DNA from: Erpobdella octoculata
Taxonomy: Eukaryota; Annelida; Clitellata; Hirudinida; Erpobdellidae
DNA: 64,000 nucleotides
Assembly: GCA_963978895.1 (NCBI GenBank)
Contig: OZ022247.1
Coordinates: 803,328-867,327, forward strand
Reading direction: 5' to 3'
A model generated the notes under the pieces. The model was not told where the DNA came from. It searched no databases and saw only the letters and a list, made by a program, of their open reading frames with translations. The number at the start of each line of letters is the position of its first letter. Within the stretch, counting starts at the first letter, position 1. Shown here piece after piece: positions 1 to 9,700 of this stretch. The position numbers and the translations under genes were made by a program.

Positions 1-170
1 AAGACAAAGGCCAATACGAATGCTATGCGGAAAACGATTTGGACTGGGTTTATGCAAAACTGATTATTCCTTCGAACATTTTTGAGAGTTCTTTTTGTAG
101 CCATATAAGTTGGGCTGTTTGGACGATGTTGGCTTCTTTTATTGTCTGTGTAGCCGGTACGACAGTTTGA
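1..170 (+). CDS. 3' terminal exon of an immunoglobulin-superfamily, probably GPI-anchored, protein (partial)
   Basis: The sequence enters this gene in mid-frame. Reading from position 3 gives 55 residues and a TGA stop at 168-170. The first residues, DKGQYECYAENDLDWVYAKL, are the end of an I-set/V-set Ig domain: the D-x-G-x-Y-x-C signature of strand F followed by strand G. A short linker leads to a hydrophobic C-terminus (WAVWTMLASFIVCVAGTTV) that ends the protein with no cytoplasmic basic tail. That layout is known for GPI-anchored Ig proteins such as the lachesin and IgLON families, so a cell-adhesion role at the plasma membrane is inferred. An AATAAA at 615-620 could be its polyadenylation signal. 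The 5' exons lie outside the window, so the exact subfamily cannot be set. A short type I membrane protein is the alternative. Confidence 0.75.
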   Translation, partial: DKGQYECYAENDLDWVYAKLIIPSNIFESSFCSHISWAVWTMLASFIVCVAGTTV

Positions 171-890
171 TTTGACAGAACAGCAATATGATTAAATTAG
201 TCATGAATGTCACTAAATTTTTATTACAATTTACTTAGTTGTAAAATCTAGATTAAAACATGCTGGATATAAATGCTTTTTAAAAACAGTAACCGCATTT
301 TTTTGAATGATGATTAAACTTACATTTTAACGACTGATTTATTACATCTTTAATCGCGATTACTATTTATTAAAAAAAAATATTTTTCTATCGGCCCATC
401 ACTAAAAATTCTGGGAAACAACGAGCGATTTTACGGGAGTTGTTTCAGCGGCCACCGTAGTTTTTACAATCTTTTATTTAGGTTACAATCTCTGTTTGTG
501 TTTCTTTCTCTGTACGAAAATCTTGCAAGTAAAATTTAACCAGCTTTTTGACTAGCTAGGAAGCTGAAACTTTCAGCATAGCTTTATATTGGATGACAAT
601 ACATGATTCACTTAAATAAATAAAAACTTAATTTGAATATCTTTCGTATTTCTAAATCGAGTGTATTTGAAATAAAAGTTTGTGTCGAAAAACTCGTTTT
701 TCCTTTACTTGTTTTTATAATAGCTCAAATCCCTTTTCACCAGGTGTTTTAAGACTCAAATAGCAGTATGTAAGAAATACCGAAGTACTTCCTGTCGCGG
801 ATCATAACTTTACTCCACTTCTCTTTCCCTCCTTCTTTATCCAGGCTTAAGACTGGCTCGCAAAAACAAGGGGAGTTGTATATCGCGAAA

Positions 891-966
891 GGTGGGCTGA
901 TAGCATTGCGGTCAAGCGTTTGCCTGTTGGCCTGAAAGACAGAGGTTCGAATCCAATCGGCGTCAC
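891..966 (+). repeat. tRNA-derived SINE head
   Basis: A tRNA-like segment with a good B box (GGTTCGAATCC at 944-954) and an A-box-like stretch about 45 bases upstream. It shares CGTTTGCCTGTTGGCCT and the ending GGCGTCAC with the copy at 25341-25420 (CGTTCGCCTGTCGGCCT, GGTGTCAC), which marks a dispersed family. The fold is too imperfect for a functional tRNA. The tRNA-unrelated body may extend to about 1060, but I cannot fix its end. Confidence 0.55.
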
Positions 967-1582
967 TAGCGTTTGTAGGGGCCGTGGGGGCACGCACCAT
1001 GAACAACTGCCTCTTAGTCTTGTTGTGGTTCTCACACGTGCTTCGGTCCTCTGAACCACTCTAAATCATGTTAATTTACTTTAATTTAATTCAACGATTA
1101 TGTTAAGCCTGTAAAATGGAATAATATTTTGTTTGCTCGTAAGCTTGCTAATGTGATTGGGAAATCAATTACATTCATCTGTCCAAGGTGAATGATTTAA
1201 ATTGAACAGATGCATGTAATGATCTTGTTTTTGCCAATTTTATTTGATACCTCTTTGTTTTTTTTCCTGCGCATCTTTAATCGAAGGATGACCATCTGAT
1301 CTGCCACGCCCTCTCAAATTCTTCCACTGAAAACAAATTAATTATCAATTATTATGAATATAAATTCAAATTAACACTTCGTTCTTCTATTTATCGTTAT
1401 TTCAGAAACTCTTTTAGATAAAAAAAAACGTAAAGACGATTGAAGAGTGAAGAGTTCAACCAGTGACAAAAAGAATATGAAATAGATGCGACATGAAAAC
1501 CTTTCTAATGATGAATTGTGATGAATTAGCAGCGATGCTGAGAAATAGATCAAAGTTAATGTTCATACATGTCCACTGATGT

Positions 1583-1611
1583 ACTGATGTCCACCTTCAA
1601 TGGACATCAGT
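1583..1611. repeat. Perfect 11-bp inverted repeat (hairpin)
   Basis: ACTGATGTCCA at 1583-1593 and its exact complement TGGACATCAGT at 1601-1611 flank a 7-base loop. A partial extra copy of the left arm (CCACTGATGT) lies just upstream. It is in non-coding DNA. No function is evident; it could be a fragment of a foldback element. Confidence 0.5.
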
Positions 1612-2761
1612 GGAAAACCAGACTTCTAGATATACCCAAGATTTCTAAGTATTGAAAGCTACGAATAGTAGGTAATCTTAAGCCGGATTCTATGTGGAAC
1701 GTAGGAGAGCCAAAGTTTCGAATGTTCGAGAAACGAAGCAGCAAAGTCAGGCCCGATTTTAGGAAATGCAGAAAAAAAGCTCTTGATCAATATTATTGCT
1801 TAATTGCTTAATATTTAAAGATTTCTACCGGGAAAAGCGAAGTAGTGAAATTAGCTCAGTTATCTGCCATCTGGTGTACTAAACAGTTAATTTTGGTTTT
1901 AAAAAATGGCACATGAGTGTGATAACTAGCCAGTGTTGTGTCTTGAGGAGTTGGAGGACATTTGGATTATGCTAATTAGCAGAAACTTCAGATGATTGAC
2001 TTACAACATTTCAGTAAACAACTAAATGAACTATCTACTAAGTGGTTATTGTTGATTCTGGATTTAAATTCTAAGAAGACATTTTAGTAAGAAGTAAAAA
2101 GGTTAAGTATGTGGCTGGGAATTGTTGCAGTGAGCTAGAGACGTTTATCTGAAGATGTTTTTTTGTTTGTCCCTGCAAATCTCTCATGGAACACAATTGA
2201 GATGCGTTGTGTAAGTTTGGAGTCCGTACAACAGGAACTTGAAAAAAAAAACAGAGAACTGCCTCTAAACCAGTCAGACACTGCCCAATAGATTAAAAAA
2301 CTGAGACTATCGTCGTTGTCGTTTAGCCAAGTTCTTAGAGCCTAGCATAAGTATAAGGCGTGTAATAGCAAAAAGATATACATGAGTAATTTTAGCTGCC
2401 AATCTCTAAAGCCACGGCCTGACCAAAGAACAAGAGGTTATTGCTGGACGTTTAGCACAGCAAGCTCATTTCCGGGCTGTGGAATGATTCCAGACAAGTT
2501 TTAAGCTTATTAGATTTGCAATGATGAAAAACTATATCAGCTATATTTTAAAAATATTTTTTAAAATGCTTAAAATCCTCACCAATTAGCTAGTGAATAC
2601 TAATCAGCTTATGAATATTAATCAGCTACGTCGATAATTAGTTTAATAGCGAGCTTTTTGTCGACGATGTTATATATAGTGACATCATAAATACGTCATA
2701 TAAACAACTTATTTTTGTCGCATTTGTGTCCAGTGTGGAAATTGCTTCTAATATGCAGTAA

Positions 2762-4199
2762 TCTATATATATAAAAGAACATGTCCTGACTGACAGATGA
2801 CTGACTCATAATCAACGCCGAGCTCAAACGCCTCATCCTAGGAACGTGAAATTTGGAACTTATATTACTTTTATAGCGTAAACATCCGCTAAGAAAGGAT
2901 TTTTGAAAATTTTGCTCCTGAGGGGAAAAAACTGGAAAACAAACTTTTTTCTAAAAATTTTTTCTAAAATTTTTTTCTGAAATTTGGTATATAGATTCTT
3001 TTTGAAAAATAAAAAGATACGTGTTTCACCATTTTTTGAAAATTCGGTTTCCCGGACCTCAAATGTGGGTTGGAAAATTGGGTTATTTGGTTTTTAAAGT
3101 AGCTTCTACTCAAAAACTGTTAATGCTACAGGAGTAAAAATTAGTATTTAGTTTCTACTCCAAAAATAATGAAATACGTGTTTTAGCATTTTTTGAAAAT
3201 TTGGTTTCCAGGACTTCAAATGTGGGGTGGAAAATAAGGCTAATTGTCTTTTATAGTAACTGCTACTCAAAAACAGTAAATACCACAGATGTAAAAATTA
3301 TTATTTAGTTTCTTTTCTAAAAATAAAGATATACGTGTTTCACCATTTTATACAAATTTGGTTTCCCGGACCTCAAATGTGGGTTGGAAAATTGGGTTAT
3401 TTGGTTTTTAAAGTAGCTTCTACTCAAAAACTGTTAATGCTACAAAAGTAAAAATTAGTATTTAGTTTCTACTCTAAAAATAAGGATATATGTGTTTCAC
3501 CATTTTTTGAAATTTTGGTTTTCAGGACCTCAAATGTGGGGTGGAAAAAAGTTTCTTTGGTTTTTAAAGTAACTGCTACTCAAAAACTGTGAATGCTACA
3601 GATGTCAAAATTAGTATTTAGTATTTACTCAAAAAATTATGATATAAGTGTTTCAACATTTTTTTAAAAATTTGGTTTCCAGGACATCAAATGTGGGGTG
3701 GAAAAAAGGGTTATTTGATTTCAAAATAACTGCTACTCAAAAACTGTAAGTGCTACAAATGTAAAAATTAGTATTTTGAAGTTTTGTGCCGGTTAAAAGT
3801 AGCTAAGTTCAGTTTATCACCGGCCGGGCCAAGCCGTTATTTTAGAGTCTTCACACGGGTCAGGCCAAACCTTAAATCAAAGTGGAACGGGCCGAGGTTT
3901 TTCACCAAGTATATAGATATTTTAGTGATTTTAGGGTCTTCAGTTGGGCCGGGCCAAACCTGAAGTCAAGGTGGGACGGGACGAAGTTTTTCATCAAGTA
4001 TATAGAACTTCTAAGCCTGTAAGAATGGGCCGGGCCTAATTCAGACGGGCTGTGCCGGGCAAGGAGTTTGGGTTTTTAAAACGGGCTGGGCTAAGTTGTC
4101 GACGGGCCGAGCCGAGACCTAAAAAATTGATCTCTACTATGGATGCACGGTTCAAACTCTCTAATTTCATGCGAGCGAAGCCGCAACGGGCACTGCTAG
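2762..4199 (+). mobile_element. Non-autonomous Helitron, copy 1
   Basis: Starts TCTATATATATAAAAG directly after a host A and ends GGGCACTGCTAG directly before a host T. This is the Helitron hallmark (5' TC, 3' CTAG, insertion between A and T, no target duplication). A small GCGAAGCCGC hairpin precedes the 3' end. A second copy with the same ends is at 40972-42417. The first 190 or so bases are essentially identical between copies, so both moved fairly recently. The interior has five tandem units of about 155-159 bp, each carrying a TTTGGTTTCC-type core, followed by a GGGCC-rich segment at about 3815-4115. No Rep/helicase ORF is present, so it depends on an enzyme encoded elsewhere. Confidence 0.85.
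3040..3780 (+). repeat. Helitron internal tandem repeat, about 157-bp unit x5
   Basis: The core TTTGGTTTCCxGGACxTCAAAT recurs near 3048, 3200, 3356, 3515 and 3672. Each is followed by a GTGGGxTGGAAAA block and CTACTCAAAAACTGTxAATGCTAC. The same array with five cores near 41268, 41427, 41588, 41747 and 41905 lies in copy 2. Confidence 0.75.
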
Positions 4200-4377
4200 T
4201 TATAATAAAACAGGAATCGGTATTGCGTGACCGATTCGTTATTTATCGGTTTTAACTCGATTGTTTCGTTAATGAAGCCGATTCCGCTAAACAACAACAA
4301 CTATGTTGCCAGTCTTGTTTACTAATCAGAATCAAGTTTAACAAATTATGCAGCTAAGCTAAACGTCCGATTCACAC

Positions 4378-4378
4378 G

Positions 4379-4411
<33 letters not shown>
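4378..4411. repeat. (CA)n microsatellite
   Basis: An uninterrupted CA run after two CGCA variants, between the first Helitron and the long CATA array. Confidence 0.9.
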
Positions 4412-4413
<2 letters not shown>

Positions 4414-4819
4414 GGTTAAAATTCACTTATTATTATTATAGCTCATAATAAGCATAATAAAAATTAATTCATCAATGCATCACTGCCCCTATTACTGGGT
4501 CGATCAGCGAACGCCTATCGACTTATTGTGACAAAACTCGAAAAAGTCGTGCACTTGTTAGACTCTGATGATTCTTTCAATATCGAAGGTTAATTAATAA
4601 ACAATCTCTTAATGAACGTGAGAGGAAAAGAGAGGGAGGGAGTGAAAAGGAGGGCGTGTGAGAGAAGGTAAGAGAGGGGAGATCGATGACAAATGCATAA
4701 ACATCTTCCCAAAATGATTAAACCACACACTAAATACCTGCGTAAGCAGTAAAAAACCATAAAGCGCAATCATGCACTGGTGACGTCTGATTCACGTTTA
4801 CAAGGGTACATGCATGCAT

Positions 4820-5188
4820 GCATACATACATACATACATACATACATACATACATACATACATACATACATACATACATACATACATACATACATACATA
4901 CATACATACATACATACATACATACATACATACATACATACATACATACATACATACATACATACATACATACATACATACATACATACATACATACATA
5001 CATACATACATACATACATACATACATACAAACATACATACATACATACATACATACATACATACATACATACATACATACATACATACATACATACATA
5101 CATACATACATACATACATACATACATACATACATACATACATACATACATACATACATACATACATACATACATACATACATACATA
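4820..5188. repeat. (CATA)n tetranucleotide array, about 370 bp
   Basis: About 92 nearly perfect CATA units, with one visible interruption (AAAC near 5030). All reading frames through it are open by composition only (Tyr-Ile-His-Thr or Met-Tyr-Val-Cys runs), so the long frames are not genes. The same unit or its complement recurs at 38290-38370, 40756-40820, 61445-61495 and 62366-62480. Confidence 0.95.
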
Positions 5189-6484
5189 CTACATCAAACT
5201 ACACATGGATCATCAAACTACAGTCGGTTCAGAAGCTTGATAAATCAGATGGATTTATCTAAGTTTTCAAGACTTTGAATTTTTCATGAAGCATTAGCAG
5301 ATCTGGATGTCAAATGAACAGATTTTTGGAGGTATTTAGAGGGATTTTGAAGATTGCGGTGGAAGTTTCAACTTCACGGCATTATCTATAAGCGTTAAGA
5401 ACAACAATTTGTCAGGTTTAACCGTTCCATAAATGCATAATTTAAATATTTACAAGACTTAATATCTTATTCAATATGTTATACGCGAGTATACTTTGCT
5501 ATTGTATGTTTCTAACATCTTAACAATTTACGATTTGCAACTGAGTATGTGTACATATTTCGTTTATTGGTTTTTTTTGTTTCGTTTTTACTGTCCGAAC
5601 GGTATTAGAGGCCGATAGGCCCTTCTGTTTGAGAATAAATAAATAAATAAATAAATAAATAAATACATACATAAAGTACGGGCTTATTGTGACAAATTTG
5701 ACATACGTACATACCTACTTAAATAACTTTAGCTGTCCTTAACTTTTTAACTTAGGCTTTTAAAAGTTTAGTGGCCTAGTCTTGTCGCAACGCAGCTAGG
5801 TTATCCTCGGGCTCCTTCACCCTCAAACTCCCACATATATTTATTCTGGTCAGAACCGCCATTTGTTTGACTCCAACCGGGTATAATACCTGTTTACATT
5901 ATTATAAACACCTATGTAATACGTTCACGAGTATGCAGATGCACACGCTCATACGCAGGTGAGCGCTAAGCAAACATCGAGTGGAACTTTCGCTCACCTA
6001 CGTCACAATCAGTACTGTACATTAATCTCATTGTGTAGCTTCTCCTCTCTCTCTCTCTCTCACTTTAACTTAAGTTCGGCCAAGCCCATGCTAACAAAAA
6101 AGTGCTTTATGCGACTTACCTGAATTAGCGAGAGCGTTTATGCTTTGATTGCGCGTCCCGTGAAACACTTTCAGTAATAAATTAACGACAGCTTGAAGAG
6201 TCCTCGTCCCTATTTAACCCAATCGAAGTTTTCAAGTACATATCTTTTTTACAAGACTATCACTGCTTAATTGGCTCGTATGGGATTTATCACTTCCCTT
6301 TCTCAAAGCGACCCGGTCGATCGCTAAAACTGTGTTCTCGTTTATCGCGGATTCATCGAGTACCTGAGTACCTACCCGCTTTCTTCAACTTCTCTGAGTA
6401 TACAGGCTGATGTCATGTCATTGAGTTAACCAGGTGAGTGTCTTACAAATATTAGATCAATTAGATGGTTGATACTAGAGTACT
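5189..6484. other. Intergenic, no gene seen
   Basis: AT-rich DNA holding a probable non-LTR retrotransposon tail at 5577-5665 and a short CT run at 6044-6061. No coding potential that I can support. Confidence 0.5.
5577..5665 (+). repeat. Probable LINE/SINE 3' tail with AATA repeats
   Basis: A short hairpin-forming block (GAGGCCGATAGGCCCTTC) is followed at once by GAATAAATAAATAAATAA. Many non-LTR retrotransposons end in a conserved stem-loop and a short tandem AATAAA-like tail, so I infer a 5'-truncated insertion. No reverse transcriptase ORF is present. Confidence 0.4.
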
Positions 6485-6665
6485 GCTGAACGGGCCGCTT
6501 TTTATGTGACAACTCGGCCCGGTCCGTTTCATAGGCCAAATCAGACGGGCCGGGCCGGGACGGGCCGTCTAATTTGGGCCCAATCCGGTCCGTTTTAACA
6601 GGCCCAAAATCTTTATACTTGGCACAAATATCTCGACTTGACCCGACCCGTTTGTAAACCTTAAA
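6485..6665 (-). repeat. GGGCC-rich dispersed repeat, inverted diverged copy
   Basis: The complement strand reads like the 3' part of the two Helitrons: GGGCCTGTTAAAACGG, TATGAAACGGxCCGGGCC, GAGTTGTCxxx and CAGCAGTACTCTA, against GGCCTGTAAAA, GAAACGGGCTGGGCC, AAGTTGTCGACGGGCC and GCAGTACTCTACTA. No Helitron ends surround it, so it is a solo copy of this module lying just in front of the GRXCR-like gene. Confidence 0.6.
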
Positions 6666-6779
6666 GTCAAGGCTTGGCAGTCTCATTACTCTAGTTGATG
6701 CCCATACCGGAAAAAAACTTTATAATTTGGAAAATAACTTCTTTTCAAAACCGTGCGTTATACAGATCCTGAAACAAAA

Positions 6780-9700
6780 ATGAAAAACATCTTTAGAAAG
6801 AAAAAATACAACTTTGAAACGGCCACCGATAGAGACTCCGGCTACTCGGCTAGCGTCAGCAGCAATAGTAGCTACAGCAGTAACAGCAGTTGCGAAACGC
6901 TGAGCCAAATAAAGGAACAGCGACGGCTACAGTCTATGATTTCTCATAGCAAAAATAATAACTCAACGTTAGCCGAACAAGTTCCAGTTCAACAGCAACA
7001 ATACACCCCTATCCAAACATCACCAGTAATTTCGCCTATATTTGCCCAATCTTTTAGCCGTCCCGAAAAGCGAGTGGCACCTACAGTGCCAACCAGCCAG
7101 TCACAAGCCAAGAGCATCGTGGAGCCTCCAACCAAGAACGATTTGCCTAATAAACAAAGCGATCAGTCGCAGCTTTATGTGGGAAAGTCAAGAGCGCCTG
7201 AATATTTGACAAATGTAAAGGAAAACTTGGGTGACGTATCAGCTGATGCTAAATATAATTTAACAGAGGTAGCAGTTAATGTCAAGGAAAACTTGGAAAA
7301 AATACCTGCCGATGTCCGTAAAACCTTTACAGAGGTATCAGCTGATACCAAAAATAACTTGACAGAAGTATCAGCAGATTTTAAAATTGCTGTGGTAGAA
7401 ACACCAGCTCATTTCAAGAATACATCTACTGATCAACAGAGCACAGAAAACAGCAGTGCTAAACATTACCTTTCGGAACCAGCTACGTCGGCTCAGCAAA
7501 GAGCACCTTCAGAGTCGGCGCCATCGTGTCTGGAAAACTCTCAAGCCAACACGCTTCAGCTAGCTGAAACTCAGCAATCCACAACAACTGTGCAATTCCA
7601 CGAGCAGCCGCAGTCGATGGTGGACGTTCGATCGCCGGCTCCACAACCGCCCATGGCGGAAATTAAATCGCTGAGGCAGCTGCGCAAATCTGCCGCTACG
7701 TCGGCTACGCTCGCAAAAAACAACTCATCAAAACAGCTCAGCTATTTCAGCAACGACCCCGCCACAACAACAACTACAACTACTACTATTTCGGTCAATT
7801 CCACACACGAAATAGAAACTTCGACGAAACAAAATGACTTTCAAGAACCGGCAACTCCGCCGTCAGCCAATGTCGAGCTTACCGATCTTGTCACAAGTCA
7901 CGACATCGTGCAGACAGCAGACTCAGCAGCGGCATCGTCATCGTCACCGCTGAATGATGACTCATCGATTGTTCCTCCGTCGCTGGAATCGACTGAAATC
8001 ACAGCATCGATCACTTCAGACGTTCAAGTTGTTGTTGTCGATGAGTCGCAAACGGCCGTAGCTACCGCGTTAGCCGTTCACGTCGCCGACCAAAGCGACA
8101 CTAGCGTTGCAAGTCCAGAAACACAGCCGCAAGACACTGCTCAAAATTACCAGAACGAACCGACTAGATTCTACGTCGGTTCTTCCTCCTCCAGCGGTCA
8201 TATAGACTCTTCAGCCGATCAACGCTCATCAGTCGATAATTCGCAACCAGGAAGCTGTGAAATCAGCGCGCCGATTAGTCACGTTTCGAAGATCGTTATC
8301 AGAAACGATCAAGTCCTTATAACGAGTGCTTCGAGCGCCGAGCAGAGGGCGGCTCAGAACGATAGCCGCGAGCAGCTTGAAACCGTCATAGGCGAGAGTG
8401 GTGACTGTCGATCTTTAAATACGCCAGTAGTCGGTGAAGTCGATATCAGTTCGGTGACGAGCGTCGGCGACAAAGAGGAAGAACTACTCGACAACGATAG
8501 CGATAAGCCAGCCGACGTTGATAACAAGAGAGCTGCTCTTCCCAGTGAGCAGGAAACAAATGAAAACAACAGTGACATGACTTCAAACAGCGCTACTGGC
8601 TGGAGCGTCAAGAATCATACAAGTACTTCTGCTAACCTCAAGCAGAGAGAAGAAACGTCGGTAAATTGCGAACCGGCTGACTGCCAGAAAACTCATTCTC
8701 GGCTCAATTTCGAAACGAGGAATGGAAGAAACGAACCGGAGCCGACGTTCAGAATCGAAACGGCCAAACTGCACCGCCCGGACCTAGAATCCGAACCGGC
8801 ATTCAGAATCGAACCGGCATTCAGAATCGAACCGACGAAACCGACTCAACCGAGAGAAATCGGAAAGTTCATCCGAAATGCTGGATCGCTGAACAGCAGC
8901 GGCAGAGAGGTCAAAACCAGCCGGTCGGATAAGCCTGCGAGCGACACAGCTGAGGGTCAGAGGTCGTCCGGTAGTTCTCAGGAATACTCAGAGCGGACGA
9001 TCATTGCCAGTTGTAACGACGGAAAGACTGCGAGAAAAGAAGAAGATGACGAAGACGGAGATGGAGATGGAGATGGCGATGAAACGGAACATGCGTATTT
9101 CAATAGGGGAAAAGAGGAAAGGATCGTTGCCGGAAGATCCGGATCGTTCCGTGGTGTAAAGAATCTCGTCAAATACGGAATATCGGCGTTTGCCGACATG
9201 GAAAAAGGTCAAGCCAGAAAGGTTATTAGCTGTGTTTTTGTTTTAATTTATTATAATTGTATTTACGACGAAAATTACATACGATGAACAATATAAAAAT
9301 CAATAAATCAATTGCTTGCACAAACAAAGCATCCGATTATTTTCAATTGTTGGTCAAATGATTAATGTGCAAATTTATTAAATTTATTTTTTTTATTAAA
9401 TAATTGTTCAAAAATTATCGGCATATATGGGGTCAAATTTAGGTCAGATGTCAACTCGACCACAAGCTTATCAATCAATACTTCAATCAATAAGTTTATC
9501 AATCAATCAATTTATCAATCCATCAATCAATCAATCAAATCAATCAGTTATTCAACATATCAATTAACCAACAACTCGATAAATAAACCAACAAATCAAC
9601 CATCAAGCAGCCAACCAACCAGCCAAAAAATCAATCAATCAATCAACCAACAAATCAATCCATTAATCAATCAATCGATTAATCAAACAATCAATCAATC

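Larger units (their letters stand above)
171..2761. other. Intergenic region / 3' UTR, no gene seen
   Basis: AT-rich non-coding DNA after the Ig gene. It includes the likely 3' UTR (AATAAA at 615-620 and 619-624), one tRNA-derived SINE at about 891-966 and one perfect hairpin at 1583-1611. Open frames here are short, unrelated to known proteins and crossed by repeats. I see nothing else that I can name. Confidence 0.6.

Noticed and set aside
4052..4255. 67-residue + strand frame over the Helitron 3' end
   Set aside because: Lies across the Helitron terminus and host junction; no homology.
4730..5278. Long open frames on both strands through the CATA array
   Set aside because: They are translations of a tetranucleotide repeat; all frames are open and no flanking coding sequence or splice sites support a protein.
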